NCBI RefSeq assembly: GCF_008386315.1
Contig: NZ_CP043808.1
Location: 930,001-994,000, forward strand
Direction of reading: 5' to 3'
Source: Serinicoccus marinus DSM 15273
GTDB lineage: Bacteria > Actinomycetota > Actinomycetes > Actinomycetales > Dermatophilaceae
Length of the DNA stretch: 64,000 bases
This document shows, piece after piece, positions 26,978-36,299 of the stretch. The notes beneath the pieces are model-generated. The model saw nothing but the letters and a program-made list of their open reading frames with translations. It made no database searches and had not been told where the DNA came from. Made by a program: the position numbers and the translations under genes. Within the stretch, counting starts at the first letter, position 1, and each line of letters begins with the position of its first letter.

Positions 26978-28468
26978 GTGGCCCGTCGGCCCAGGTCGCT
27001 GCGCGTCAAGATCGTCACCTCCGTGGTGGCGATCTTCGCGTGCGTGCTCCTCGTCTCCGGGGTCGCCACCGTCCTCGCGCTGCGGCACACCCTCGTCGGG
27101 CAGCTCGACGAGGACCTGCGCCTGTCCAGCGAGCGGGTGGGGGACGAGGTCGGGGGCGGCTTCGACCAGCCGCCACCGGCCGGGCCGGGGGAGGACCTCG
27201 ACGAGCGCGGTCCCGCCCGCCCGCCAGGAGGCGGCGACCGCTCGCTCGCCGTCGTGCTGCGCGACGGCGAGGCGGTGGTGAACTCCGTGGTCACGACGGA
27301 CAACCGGCTGGGCTCGCTGGACGACGCCCAGCTGGCCCTGCTGGAGCAGGCGGCGCAGGACGCCGCCGGGTCGCCCACGGGGTCCGAGCCGTTCTCCGTG
27401 GACCTCGGCGCCGGGGTGGGGGACTATCGGGTGGTGGTGGAGGACGGTGCCCAGGGCGACACGCTGCTGACCGGGCTGCCCCTGGCGGGGGTCACGGACA
27501 CGACGCGCCAGGTCGTGCTCATCCTGCTGCCGGCGGCGCTGCTGTCGCTCCTCGCGGCGGGTGCGGGCTCGGCGTGGCTGGTGCGGCGGGACCTGGCACC
27601 CCTGGACCGGGTCGCGGCGACCGCGCGGCGGGTCTCCCAGCAACGGCTGGAGCGGGGCGAGGTGGCGGTCGAGGACCGGGTGCCGGCGTCGGCCACGGAG
27701 GCGGGGACCGAGGTGGGGCAGGTCGGGCAGGCGCTCAACGAGCTCCTGGACACCATGGAGTCCGCGCTGTCGGTGCGTCATGCCAGCGAGCAGCGGGTGC
27801 GCCAGTTCGTCGCGGACGCCTCGCACGAGCTGCGGACGCCGCTCGCCTCGATCCGCGGGTATGCCGAGCTCTCCCGCCGGGAGAGCCAGCCGGTGCCCCC
27901 GGGAGTCCGGCACGCCCTGGACCGGGTGGAGGCCGAGTCGCTGCGCATGCAGGGCCTGGTCGAGGACCTGCTGCTGCTGGCGCGGCTCGACGCGGGTCGG
28001 CCGCTGGAGCGGGAGCCGGTCGACCTCACCCTCGTCTGCCTGGACACCGTCAGCGATGCCCGCGCCGCCGGGCAGGACCACACCTGGGTGCTCGACCTGC
28101 CCGAGGACCCGGTGGAGCTCGTCGGCGACGAGGCGCGGCTGCGGCAGGTGCTGGTCAACCTGCTCGCGAACGCCCGCACCCACACCCCGCCCGGGACGAC
28201 CGTGACGACCGGGCTCCGGGCCACCGCCGACGCGGTCGAGGTGGTCGTCGAGGACGACGGACCAGGCATACCCGAGCGGCTGCAGGAGACCGTCTTCGAG
28301 CGCTTCGCCCGCGGCGAGGACTCCCGCTCCCGGGCCGCCGGGAGCACGGGGCTCGGGCTCTCGATCGTCGCCGCGGTGGCCCGGGCGCACGACGGCCACG
28401 TCAGGGTGGAGTCCCGACCGGGCCAGACCCGCTTCGTCTTGACGCTGCCGCGCGAGGGGGCGCGGTGA
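26978..28468 (+). CDS. sensor histidine kinase (OmpR-type partner)
   Basis: About 496 residues from GTG 26978. There are two membrane helices: VKIVTSVVAIFACVLLVSGV near the N-terminus and LILLPAALLSLLAAGAGSAW near residue 190, with an extracytoplasmic sensor of about 150 residues between. A HAMP region follows, then HisKA with the phospho-His in ADASHELRTPLASIRGYAEL. The ATPase has the N box NLLANARTHTPPG, G1 DDGPGIPERL and G2 GSTGLGLSIVAAVA. It overlaps the sirtuin gene by four bases (GTGA). Confidence 0.92.
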   Translation: MARRPRSLRVKIVTSVVAIFACVLLVSGVATVLALRHTLVGQLDEDLRLSSERVGDEVGGGFDQPPPAGPGEDLDERGPARPPGGGDRSLAVVLRDGEAVVNSVVTTDNRLGSLDDAQLALLEQAAQDAAGSPTGSEPFSVDLGAGVGDYRVVVEDGAQGDTLLTGLPLAGVTDTTRQVVLILLPAALLSLLAAGAGSAWLVRRDLAPLDRVAATARRVSQQRLERGEVAVEDRVPASATEAGTEVGQVGQALNELLDTMESALSVRHASEQRVRQFVADASHELRTPLASIRGYAELSRRESQPVPPGVRHALDRVEAESLRMQGLVEDLLLLARLDAGRPLEREPVDLTLVCLDTVSDARAAGQDHTWVLDLPEDPVELVGDEARLRQVLVNLLANARTHTPPGTTVTTGLRATADAVEVVVEDDGPGIPERLQETVFERFARGEDSRSRAAGSTGLGLSIVAAVARAHDGHVRVESRPGQTRFVLTLPREGAR

Positions 28469-29355
28469 GCGCGGTCGGGCCGCTCGACAGCGCGCTCACG
28501 CTGCCCGCGCAGACGTCGGTGGAGCCGGGGAGGTATGCCCGGCTCCGGGAGCTGGTGAGGGCCGGTGGGGTGGTGGCGCTCACCGGGGCGGGGATGTCGA
28601 CGGCCAGCGGCATCCCGGACTACCGCGGACCGGACGGGACCCGTCGGGTGCAACCGATGCAGCACGGGGAGTTCGTCGGGTCGGCGGACGTGCGACGGCG
28701 CTACTGGGCCCGGGCCTACGTCGGCTGGACCCGCTTCGCGGCCGCACGGCCCAACGCCGCGCACCGCGCGGTCGCCGACCTGGAGCGGCTTGGCCTGGTC
28801 CGTCACGTCATCACGCAGAACGTCGACGGGCTGCACCAGCAGGCCGGCAGCCGACGGGTCCTGGAGCTGCACGGCACCCTCTCCAGCGTGGTGTGCCTGG
28901 ACTGCGGGGAGGTGACGACCCGCGCCCAGGTGCAGGACTGGCTCGCCGAGGCCAACCCCGGGTTCCTGGCCGTGGTCGACGCCACCTCGCCGGTGCGCCC
29001 GGACGGCGACGTCGCGCTGCCCGAGGCCCAGGTGGAACGCTTCCGCACGCCCCGGTGCCTGGTCTGCGGGCAGGACCGGCTCAAGCCCGACGTCGTCTTC
29101 TTCGGCGGCTCGGTGGACAAGGAGGTCGTGGCGCGGGCCTACACCTTCGTCGAGCAGGCCCGCACCCTGCTCGTGCTCGGCTCCTCGCTGCAGGTGATGA
29201 GCGGCTACCGGTTCGTCCGACGAGCGGCGCGCGAGGGCATACCCGTCGCCGTGGTCACCCGGGGCGGCACGCGGGGCGACGCCGAGACGACGGTAGGGGT
29301 CGATGCCCTGGTCGGTGACGTGCTGCCGGCGCTGGTCGCCGACCTCGGTGGTTAG
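28465..29355 (+). CDS. NAD-dependent protein deacylase, Sir2/CobB family
   Basis: Sirtuin of 296 residues starting at GTG 28465. NAD site motifs are VVALTGAGMSTASGIPDYRG and VITQNVDGLHQQAGS with the catalytic His in LELHGTL. Two zinc CxxC pairs are present (VVCLDCGEV and PRCLVCGQ), the second followed by LKPDVVFFGGSVDKEV, and LLVLGSSLQVMSGYRFVRRA ends the Rossmann fold. It is translationally coupled to the kinase upstream, which may reflect simple packing rather than shared function. Confidence 0.92.
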   Translation: MSAVGPLDSALTLPAQTSVEPGRYARLRELVRAGGVVALTGAGMSTASGIPDYRGPDGTRRVQPMQHGEFVGSADVRRRYWARAYVGWTRFAAARPNAAHRAVADLERLGLVRHVITQNVDGLHQQAGSRRVLELHGTLSSVVCLDCGEVTTRAQVQDWLAEANPGFLAVVDATSPVRPDGDVALPEAQVERFRTPRCLVCGQDRLKPDVVFFGGSVDKEVVARAYTFVEQARTLLVLGSSLQVMSGYRFVRRAAREGIPVAVVTRGGTRGDAETTVGVDALVGDVLPALVADLGG

Positions 29356-29400
29356 GCTGGGCGAGGACGGTCCGGACGGGCCGCCGGCGAGGAGGTCGCT

Positions 29401-29733
29401 GTGGTCACCTACGAGCAGCTGGGTGAGATGTACGACGCCGAGGTCGTCGACCAGGACGGGCACAAGGTCGGCGGGATGTGCCAGGTCTACCTCGACAACG
29501 GCACGGGGAGCCCGGCGTGGGTGTCGGTCCGGACCGGGTGGTTCGGCGGGCGCAAGGTCTTCTGCCCGGTGTCCAACGCCACGATCCAGCGCGGCCGCAT
29601 CCAGGTGCCCTACCCCCTCGCGATGATCAAGGACGCACCGGACATCCCGTGCGACGGGCACCTGACCGAGGACGAGGAGGAGCAGCTCTACGACTACTAC
29701 TCCGTGGACGAGGGGCCGGCCCCCTCGGGCTGA
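29401..29733 (+). CDS. PRC-barrel domain protein
   Basis: 110 residues starting at GTG 29401. A PRC-barrel fold is suggested by YDAEVVDQDGHKVGGMCQVY followed by WVSVRTGWFGGRKVFCPVSN and IQVPYPLAMIKDAP. Such small proteins are common in actinobacteria, some linked to stress or RNA metabolism; no function can be given. TAGGCT at 29354-29359 could be a -10 box. It converges with lexA across a strong hairpin. Confidence 0.75.
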   Translation: MVTYEQLGEMYDAEVVDQDGHKVGGMCQVYLDNGTGSPAWVSVRTGWFGGRKVFCPVSNATIQRGRIQVPYPLAMIKDAPDIPCDGHLTEDEEEQLYDYYSVDEGPAPSG

Positions 29734-29744
29734 GCGCAGGAGTT

Positions 29745-29791
29745 GCGGCGTCGGCCCCGGAGAGGATGGAGGGGCCGGGGACCGACGCCGC
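29745..29791. terminator. bidirectional hairpin between PRC-barrel gene and lexA
   Basis: Arms 29745-29760 (GCGGCGTCGG then CCCCGG) and 29775-29791 (CCGGGG, a bulged A, then CCGACGCCGC) form a 16-bp stem with one bulge and a 14-nt loop. It stands between the convergent stops at 29733 and 29843. Confidence 0.65.
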
Positions 29792-29842
29792 GGTCGGGGT
29801 CGTCGGTGCAGTGGCACCCGGGGTCGCGTCGGGGAGGTGGCC

Positions 29843-30562
29843 TCAGACCCGACGCAGGACCGCGGTGACCTTGCCGAGGATCACGGCGTGATCGCCGTCG
29901 ATCGGCTCGTAGGAAGGGTTGTGGGGGATGAGCCAGGTCTTGCCGTCCCGGTGGCGGTAGGTCTTGACGGTGGCCTCGTTGTCGAGCATCGCGGCGACGA
30001 TCTCCCCGTTGACCGCCGTGGGCTGGCGGCGCACGACGACCCAGTCGCCGTCGCAGATCGCGGCGTCGATCATGGAGTCGCCCACGACCTTGAGCAGGAA
30101 CAGCTCCCCGTCGCCCACGATCTGCCGCGGGAGCGGGAAGACGTCCTCGACGGCCTCCTCGGCGAGGATCGGGCCGCCCGCCGCGATGCGGCCGACCATG
30201 GGGACGTAGGACGGCTGGGGGCGGGCGTCACCGATGCCGGTCTCGTCGTGGACCTCGGTGGGTGTCGGGCCGGCCTCGGCGTCGCGGCGCCGGTATCCCG
30301 AGCCCTCGCTGCCCGGGTGCACGACCTCGATCGCCCGCGGGCGGTGCGGGTCGCGGCGCAGGTAGCCCTTGCGCTCGAGCGTCTTGAGCTGGTGGGCCAC
30401 CGAGCTGGGTGAGGTGAGGCCGACGGCGTCACCGATCTCCCGCAGGCTCGGCGGGTAACCCCGGTGGTCGACCGAGTCGCGGATGACGTCGAGGACCCGG
30501 CGCTGACGGTTGGTCAGCGCGGCGCCACCGTCGCGATCCGGCATCTCGTGGATTGTGGCCAT
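29843..30562 (-). CDS. lexA: SOS repressor LexA
   Basis: LexA represses DNA-damage genes until RecA filaments trigger its self-cleavage. The N-terminal winged helix reads [20 protein letters not shown] and [20 protein letters not shown]. The cleavage site is the Ala-Gly pair in [14 protein letters not shown]. The catalytic Ser is in [20 protein letters not shown] and the Lys in [13 protein letters not shown]. 239 residues from ATG 30562, preferred over 30571 because GGAG lies five bases upstream. It ends in the PRC-barrel/lexA terminator and is divergent from the LysM gene, sharing an SOS box. Confidence 0.96.
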   Translation of the reverse strand: MATIHEMPDRDGGAALTNRQRRVLDVIRDSVDHRGYPPSLREIGDAVGLTSPSSVAHQLKTLERKGYLRRDPHRPRAIEVVHPGSEGSGYRRRDAEAGPTPTEVHDETGIGDARPQPSYVPMVGRIAAGGPILAEEAVEDVFPLPRQIVGDGELFLLKVVGDSMIDAAICDGDWVVVRRQPTAVNGEIVAAMLDNEATVKTYRHRDGKTWLIPHNPSYEPIDGDHAVILGKVTAVLRRV

Positions 30563-30695
30563 GATCTCCATCCCCTCGTGCGGGCCCCACCCTCGTCGCG
30601 CCGCGGCTGCTGTGGTGCTGTGCCCCGGCGTCTCGGCATCATGCCTGGTCAGAGGGTATGTCAGTGGTGGGTGCTTGAGTTCCTGACATGAGCAC

Positions 30696-30773
30696 AGGCT
30701 ACGCCCGGCGCCAGGCCAAGGCAAACACCTGTTCGGGTGGCGTGTCGACAGCGTCGGACGCATGTGCTATCAA
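30696..30773. promoter_or_regulatory. divergent lexA/LysM promoters with SOS box
   Basis: CAAACACCTGTTCG at 30722-30735 differs from the actinobacterial SOS box (CGAAC-N4-GTTCG) at one position. For lexA on the minus strand, TTGCCT (30724-30719) and TAGCCT (30701-30696) are 17 bp apart, so the box overlaps the -35. For the LysM gene on the plus strand, TCGACA (30745-30750) and TATCAA (30768-30773) are also 17 bp apart. LexA bound here could control both genes. Confidence 0.7.
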
Positions 30774-30834
30774 TGAAACAGACGTGCGATCGGACACGCG
30801 TCCGACCCGCACCGCCACGAGGAAGGTGAACAGC

Positions 30835-31275
30835 ATGAGCACCGCCATCGCGCACGACATCCTGAGCCCGCTGCCGGTCCCGCGTCCGCGTGGGGCGGCC
30901 CGAGGTCACTTGCGGCTGGTGCCGACGCCGTCGGCCCGCGGCCGCTCCGGCGACGGGTCGCAGTTCCGGAGTGCACGGGCACGGCGTGTGGAGCCGGCTC
31001 GACACCTGCGGCTGACGCGGCGGGGCCGGCTGGCGCTGACTACGACGACGAGCCTCGTGGTCGCGCTCGTGGCATGGTCCATGCTCGGGCTGCTCGGACC
31101 GGCCGGCGCCAGCTCCTCGATCGTGGTGGAGGAGGGCAGCACGCTGTCCGAGATCGCGGCGCAGGAGTTGCCGGAGGTGCCGCTGAGCCAGGCGATCACC
31201 AGCATCCAGCGGGCCAACAGCCTGAGCACCACGTCGGTGGCGGCGGGTCAGCAGCTCGTCATCCCCGGGCGCTGA
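30835..31275 (+). CDS. LysM-domain membrane protein, likely SOS-induced division inhibitor
   Basis: 146 residues from ATG 30835 behind GGAAGG. The N-terminal 65 residues are basic and probably cytosolic, then one membrane helix (TTTTSLVVALVAWSMLGLLG) leads to an outside LysM domain (VEEGSTLSEIAAQELPEVPL; ANSLSTTSVAAGQQLVIPG) that binds peptidoglycan. The position, divergent from lexA, matches the SOS-induced LysM division suppressors known from Mycobacterium (Rv2719c/ChiZ) and Corynebacterium (DivS). The role here is inferred from that synteny. Confidence 0.8.
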   Translation: MSTAIAHDILSPLPVPRPRGAARGHLRLVPTPSARGRSGDGSQFRSARARRVEPARHLRLTRRGRLALTTTTSLVVALVAWSMLGLLGPAGASSSIVVEEGSTLSEIAAQELPEVPLSQAITSIQRANSLSTTSVAAGQQLVIPGR

Positions 31276-31315
31276 CCGGAGGGGAGACCGGCGCGAGCTG
31301 TGGTGAGCCTGCGGC

Positions 31316-31927
31316 TCAGTCGGTCTGCGGGCCGGCCTCGTGCACGGCGTCCCAGACGATGCCGAGCTGGTCGGTCGGCATGAAGTAGCCCGACAGGTGC
31401 GGGTCGAACATCAGGCCCGCGATGCCGGCGTCCTGGTAGGCCCGCGCGGTGTCCACGAGCTCCTGCGGAGTCAGGGCGATCGCCCGGAGGTCCTCTTCCG
31501 GCGCGACCATCTCGTTCTGCACGGCGAAGTGCCGGGCGCGCTCGGCGCTGGTGAAGGTCAGCAGCATCATCTGGCCATCGATCTGCGCGGCGGCGGGGGA
31601 CTCGGACCCGGCGTCGCCGACGGCCACGAACCACCAGTGCGGCAGGTCCATGGTGGCGCGCCAGAGGCGGGTCATGCCCCCGTGGTCCTCCGGCCCGGTG
31701 ACCCGGGCGGCGAGCACGTCGGTCTCCGTCTCCTCGGGCTCGGACAGCTGGCCGAGGCGGGTGGTGCCTGGGGTCGATCCGCCATTGGTCGCCTGCGGGT
31801 CGTCCTGCCGAGGTGCCGGATCGGCACCGCCACGGTCCGCTCGGTTCTCCACCGGTCGCTCACCCTCGTAGACGGACTCCGGCCGACGCTCGTCGTCCTG
31901 GAAGGGGAGGTCGGTGGGCTCACTCAT
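31316..31927 (-). CDS. hypothetical protein, SseB-like C-terminal domain
   Basis: 203 residues. The first about 70 are disordered and acidic, then VTGPEDHGGMTRLWRATMDL leads to an SseB-like alpha/beta region (GQMMLLTFTSAERARHFAVQ, LVDTARAYQDAGIAGLMFDP, GYFMPTDQLGIVWDAVHEA). No catalytic motif is seen. It has its own start 80 bp from the divergent ldh start. Function unknown. Confidence 0.7.
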   Translation of the reverse strand: MSEPTDLPFQDDERRPESVYEGERPVENRADRGGADPAPRQDDPQATNGGSTPGTTRLGQLSEPEETETDVLAARVTGPEDHGGMTRLWRATMDLPHWWFVAVGDAGSESPAAAQIDGQMMLLTFTSAERARHFAVQNEMVAPEEDLRAIALTPQELVDTARAYQDAGIAGLMFDPHLSGYFMPTDQLGIVWDAVHEAGPQTD

Positions 31928-32007
31928 GTCCGGTAGTCGACCACACCCCGGGCTGCAGGGCCAATCCCGCGACGGCGCCGACGGCCCGGGACTGCCATAA
32001 TGGACCG

Positions 32008-32943
32008 GTGACGGACAGCATCTCGGGACCCAAGGTGGCCATCGTCGGAGCGGGCTCGGTCGGTTCGACCCTCGCCTACGCGCTCCTCCTGAGGGGGGTC
32101 GCCCGGCACGTCGTCCTGCACGACATCGACGCGGAGAAGGTCCGGGCGGAGACGCTCGACCTGCGACAGGGCCTGCAGTTCATGCCGGCGGCGCACGTCG
32201 ACGGGTCAGAGGACGTCTCGGTGTGCGCCGGCGCCGACGTCGTGGCCGTGACCGCCGGCGCCAAGCAGCAGCCCGGCCAGAGCCGGCTCGACCTGGCCGC
32301 CTCCACGACCCGGCTCATGGTCGATCTCATGCCGCGCCTGGTGGAGGCGGCACCGGATGCGACCTTCGTCATGGTGACCAACCCCGTGGACGTCATCACC
32401 TACGTCGCGCAGAAGGTCACCGACCTGCCCCCGGCCCGGCTGTTCGGCTCCGGCACCGTCCTCGACTCCGCCCGGCTGCGCGGGCTGGTGGCTCAGGCCT
32501 GCGACGTGGCGGTGCAGAGCGTGCATGCCTACATCGTCGGCGAGCACGGGGACTCCGAGGTCCCGCTGTGGAGCAGCGCGACGGTCGGCGCCGTGCCGAT
32601 CACCGAGCTCACCACCGCCGAGCAGCGCGAGCAGATGGCCCACGACGTGGTGCACGCCGCGTACGAGATCATCGCCGGCAAGGGGGCGACCAACTACGCC
32701 ATCGGCGCCTCGGCCAGCCGGATCATCGGGTCCGTGCTGCGGGACGAGCGGCAGGTGCTGCCGGTCTCCACCCTGCTCTCCGGGACGCTGGGGCTGGAGG
32801 ACGTCTGCCTGTCGATCCCGACCGTCGTGGGCGCCGGGGGCGCCGAGCGCCCGCTGGCGCCCACCCTCTCCCGGGAGGAGCAGGCCGGGCTGGAGGCCGG
32901 AGCCGAGTCACTCCGTCGTGCGGCCCGGAGCCTCGGGTTCTGA
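32008..32943 (+). CDS. ldh: L-lactate dehydrogenase
   Basis: Converts pyruvate and NADH to L-lactate. 311 residues from GTG 32008, which has CATAAT at 31996-32001, so the transcript is leaderless. NAD motif VAIVGAGSVGSTLAYALLLR, MVTNPVDVITYVAQK, substrate Arg in LDSARLRGLVAQ and the active-site His in VGEHGDSEVPLWSSA. The residue Gln in AGAKQQPGQSR (substrate loop) is the lactate, not malate, dehydrogenase signature. Its last 36 bp overlap the convergent GH65 gene. Confidence 0.93.
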   Translation: MTDSISGPKVAIVGAGSVGSTLAYALLLRGVARHVVLHDIDAEKVRAETLDLRQGLQFMPAAHVDGSEDVSVCAGADVVAVTAGAKQQPGQSRLDLAASTTRLMVDLMPRLVEAAPDATFVMVTNPVDVITYVAQKVTDLPPARLFGSGTVLDSARLRGLVAQACDVAVQSVHAYIVGEHGDSEVPLWSSATVGAVPITELTTAEQREQMAHDVVHAAYEIIAGKGATNYAIGASASRIIGSVLRDERQVLPVSTLLSGTLGLEDVCLSIPTVVGAGGAERPLAPTLSREEQAGLEAGAESLRRAARSLGF

Positions 32944-35499
32944 GCCCACGCGGACGCGGGGGACCGGCCCGGTGGAGTCCCACTCCTCCTCCGGCCAGCT
33001 GTGCGGGACCACGCCGGTGGGCCGGCCCGGCATACCCTTGCTGCGGTCGGTCGGGATGCTGGCGGTGGACACCGCCTCCGAGGTGGGGGCGCCGTCACGT
33101 CGCAACCCGTGGCCGTCCAGGGGGACGGTGACCTCCTCGTCGGCCACCTGCACCTGCTCGCCGCGGACCTCGAGTATGACGGGGTCGCCCACCTCGACGA
33201 TGAGCCGGACCTGCTCCTGCTCGACGGTGACGCGCAGGCGGGAGCCGTGCCACCGCATACGCCACGTGAGCCCGGGCCACGAGGCCGGGAGCCGCGGGTC
33301 GAGCGACAGGACGCCACCGTGGTCGCGCATGCCCCCGAAGCCGGCGGCCAGCGCGCTCCACACGCCGCCCGTCGAGGCGACGTGGACCCCGTCGCTCGCG
33401 TTGCCGTGGCGGTCGTCCAGGTCGACGAAGAGGGCGGCGTAGAAGTAGCGCAGCGCGAGGTCGTGGTAGCCCACCTCGGCCGCGACGATCGACTGCACGA
33501 CCGCGGAGAGGGTGGAGTCGCCCGTGGTGATGGGGTCGTAGTAGGCGAAGTCGGTGAGCTTCTCCTCCGCGGTGAACGCGTCGCCGGCGAGGTAGAGGGC
33601 GAGGACGACGTCCGCCTGCTTGAGCACCTGGTAGCGGTAGATGACCAGCGGGTGGTAGTTGAGGAGCAGCGGCCGCTTGTCCGCGGGGGTCGCGTCGAGG
33701 TCCCAGACCTCGCGCTCGAGGAAGTGGCTGTCCTGCGGGTGGACGCCGGTCTCCTCGTCGAACGGGATGTGCATGCCATCGGCCGCCCGTTGCCACGACT
33801 CGACCTCGTAGTCGCCCAGGTCGAGGCGCGCCACGGCGCGGGCGAACTGGCACGGGTCGGCGACCTGGAGCCGGCGCACCGCCTCCACCGCGGCCCGCAG
33901 GTTGAGCTGGGCCATGACGTTGGTGAAGAGGTTGTCGTTGACGATCGTCGTGTACTCGTCCGGACCGGTCACGGCGTGGATGTGGAACTGCCGGCTGCCG
34001 TTGGTCTGCCAGAAGCCGAGATCGGCCCACAGCCGCGCCGTCTCGACGAGGATGTCGACACCCTGGTCGAGGAGGAACTGGTCGTCGCCGGTGGCGCGGG
34101 CATACTTCATCAGCGCGTAGGCCACGTCGGCGTTGATGTGGTACTGCGCCGTGCCCGCGGCGAAGTAGGCCGAGGCCTCCTCGCCGTTGATGGTGCGCCA
34201 GGGGAACAGGGCGCCGTACTGCGCCATCTCGGCGGCCCTGCGGCGCGCCGCCTCGAGCATCCCGTGCCGGAACCGCAGCGCGTTGCGGGCGGCCTGCGGG
34301 TGGGTGTAGACGAGGAAGGGCAGGACGTAGCACTCGGTGTCCCAGAAGTAGTGGCCGCCGTAGCCGGAGCCGGTGAGCCCCTTGGCCGCGATGCCGTGCG
34401 AGCCGGCCCGGAGCGAGGCCTGCCCGAGCTGGTAGAGGTTCCACCGGACGGCCTGCTGCAGCTCGGGCTGCTCCGGCAGCTCGACGTCCGACTCCTCCCA
34501 GAAGCGTGCCCAGACCCCGGCCTGCTCCTGCTGCAGCGCCGGCACCCCACGCTGGGTGGCGCGGTCCAGCGTGCGCGAGCACCGGTCGGCGAGCTCGCGG
34601 GGCGGGACGCCGCGGGAGGTATGCACCGCGACGAGCTTCTCCAGCCGCACCGGGCGGCCCTCGGCAGCCTCGACCCGGATGACGTGCTTGGCCAGGTCGC
34701 CGGTGACCGAGGTCTGCTCGGTCCAGGTGTTGTCGGTCTCGACGAAGTGGTGCGCCATCGTCGCCAGGGTCATGCCGGAGTTGTGGCAGCGGTAGCCCAG
34801 CAGCAGCCGGGCCCCGCTGGTGTCGGCGAGCACCGGGTCGAGCACCCGGTGCTCGAAGGACTCGGCCGTGCGCGGGTCGACGCCCTCGCCCATGGCGGCG
34901 CTGGTGACGTGGTACTCGTCCGAGCCGTCCTGGCGGTTGAGGATCTGGCTGGAGATGTCGAGGGCGGCGTGACCGTCGAGCATCTCGACCTCGAAGGTCA
35001 TGACGGCCAGGTGCCGCTCGACCACGCTGGCCATCCGGGAGGAGGTGATCTTGACCCGTTTGCCGGCGCTGGTGCGCCACACGACCGAGCGGCGCAGCAG
35101 CCCGGCCCGGAAGTCGAGGGTCCGCTCGTAGTGCTCCAGGTCCGCGGTCGAGACGAGCAGCGGCTCGTCGTCGACGTAGAGCTTGATGGTCTTCGGGTCC
35201 GGGACGTTGACGATGGTCTGCCCGACGCGGGCGAGCCCGAAGGCCTCCTCGGCGTGCCGGATCGGCCAGGTCTCGTGGAAGCCGTTGACGAAGGTGCCGT
35301 GGGCGTAGGTGTCGCGACCCTCCTCGACGTTGCCGCGGAGCCCGAGGTAGCCGTTGGAGACGGCGAAGAGCGTCTCGGTCACGCCGATGTCAGCGCCCTC
35401 GTAGGCGGTCTCCGCCAGCTCCCACGGTCGGGCGGGGAAGCGGGTCCGGTCGAGCGGGTCGACCGGGGCCGGGGGGCGGTGGTGGGACATGGCAGCCAT
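32908..35499 (-). CDS. GH65 family glycoside phosphorylase (maltose/trehalose/kojibiose type)
   Basis: 863 residues. GH65 enzymes phosphorolyse alpha-glucosyl disaccharides to beta-glucose 1-phosphate plus sugar. The N-terminal beta-sandwich contains ETLFAVSNGYLGLRGNVEEG. The barrel has GLTGSGYGGHYFWDTECYVL (substrate Asp/Trp), FPWRTINGEEAS, and the catalytic Glu in HAVTGPDEYTTIVNDNLFTN. The phosphate-site region is DSTLSAVVQSIVAAEVGY. The C-terminal about 60 residues are a charged extension. The beta-phosphoglucomutase-like gene directly upstream completes the pathway to glucose 6-phosphate. Start could also be ATG 35490. Confidence 0.92.
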   Translation of the reverse strand: MAAMSHHRPPAPVDPLDRTRFPARPWELAETAYEGADIGVTETLFAVSNGYLGLRGNVEEGRDTYAHGTFVNGFHETWPIRHAEEAFGLARVGQTIVNVPDPKTIKLYVDDEPLLVSTADLEHYERTLDFRAGLLRRSVVWRTSAGKRVKITSSRMASVVERHLAVMTFEVEMLDGHAALDISSQILNRQDGSDEYHVTSAAMGEGVDPRTAESFEHRVLDPVLADTSGARLLLGYRCHNSGMTLATMAHHFVETDNTWTEQTSVTGDLAKHVIRVEAAEGRPVRLEKLVAVHTSRGVPPRELADRCSRTLDRATQRGVPALQQEQAGVWARFWEESDVELPEQPELQQAVRWNLYQLGQASLRAGSHGIAAKGLTGSGYGGHYFWDTECYVLPFLVYTHPQAARNALRFRHGMLEAARRRAAEMAQYGALFPWRTINGEEASAYFAAGTAQYHINADVAYALMKYARATGDDQFLLDQGVDILVETARLWADLGFWQTNGSRQFHIHAVTGPDEYTTIVNDNLFTNVMAQLNLRAAVEAVRRLQVADPCQFARAVARLDLGDYEVESWQRAADGMHIPFDEETGVHPQDSHFLEREVWDLDATPADKRPLLLNYHPLVIYRYQVLKQADVVLALYLAGDAFTAEEKLTDFAYYDPITTGDSTLSAVVQSIVAAEVGYHDLALRYFYAALFVDLDDRHGNASDGVHVASTGGVWSALAAGFGGMRDHGGVLSLDPRLPASWPGLTWRMRWHGSRLRVTVEQEQVRLIVEVGDPVILEVRGEQVQVADEEVTVPLDGHGLRRDGAPTSEAVSTASIPTDRSKGMPGRPTGVVPHSWPEEEWDSTGPVPRVRVGSEPEAPGRTTE

Positions 35500-35533
35500 C
35501 GGCAGGGGGTCCTCTCGGCGGGGGAGCGAGCGG

Positions 35534-36256
35534 TCAGATCAGGTCGGCGAGGTCGGGCACGACCTCGTCGGCGCCGGCCTCCAGCAGCGTGGCGTGGCCG
35601 GCGCCGCGATCAACCCCCACGACGCGGTGAAACCCGCCGGCCGCGCCCGCCCGCACGCCGGAGACGGCGTCCTCGACCACGACGCACCCGGCCGGCTCGT
35701 GACCGAGCTGGCGGGCGGCATACCAGAACGTGTCAGGCGCGGGCTTGCCCGGCAGCTGCTCGCGCGCGGCCACCGACCCGTCGACGACGACCGGGAAGCG
35801 GTCGGCGATGCCCGCGGTGGCGAGGACGGACGGGGCGTTCTTGGAGGAGGAGACGACGGCCATCGCGATCTCCCGGCGAGCCAGCTCGTCGAGGAGCTGC
35901 AGCGAGCCGGGGTAGGGAGCGATCCCCTCCTCGGCCAGCACCTCGTTGAAGATCTCGTTCTTGCGGTTGCCGAGCCCGCACACGGTCATGAGCTCCGGCG
36001 GGTCGCTCGGCTCACCCTGGGGCAGGTCGATGCCCCGGGCGTCGAGGAAGTCCTGGACCCCCTCGTAGCGCGGCTTGCCGTCGATGTAGGCGAAGTAGTC
36101 CTGGTCGGTGTAGGGCTCCTGCGGGACGGGCTGGCGCTCCAGGAGCCGGGTGAACATCACCTCCCACGCGCGCATGTGCACGTCGGCCGTCGGCGTCAGT
36201 ACGCCGTCCAGGTCGAAGAGGACTGCGGTCACGGGGTCCCAGTTCACGGCAGACAC
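35534..36256 (-). CDS. HAD-superfamily beta-phosphoglucomutase
   Basis: Converts beta-glucose 1-phosphate to glucose 6-phosphate. 240 residues. HAD motif I AVLFDLDGVLTPTADVH with the two Asp, cap-domain HMRAWEVMF, motif II Ser in MAVVSSSKNAP, motif III Lys in GKPAPDTFWYA, motif IV CVVVEDAVSGVRAGAAGG. It precedes the GH65 gene by about 35 bp on the same strand, the classic pgmB-phosphorylase pair. It is divergent from recQ with only 43 bp between, so promoters overlap. Confidence 0.9.
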   Translation of the reverse strand: MSAVNWDPVTAVLFDLDGVLTPTADVHMRAWEVMFTRLLERQPVPQEPYTDQDYFAYIDGKPRYEGVQDFLDARGIDLPQGEPSDPPELMTVCGLGNRKNEIFNEVLAEEGIAPYPGSLQLLDELARREIAMAVVSSSKNAPSVLATAGIADRFPVVVDGSVAAREQLPGKPAPDTFWYAARQLGHEPAGCVVVEDAVSGVRAGAAGGFHRVVGVDRGAGHATLLEAGADEVVPDLADLI

Positions 36257-36299
36257 CCTAGTGCGGTGGTGTGTCGCAGGTGAGGATTACGGTCGAGGT

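Noticed and set aside
33001..35949. Very long open frame antisense to the GH65 gene
   Set aside because: It is low-complexity Val/Arg/Gly-rich sequence of the sort GC-rich antisense frames give; the opposite strand has a full GH65 enzyme with catalytic motifs.
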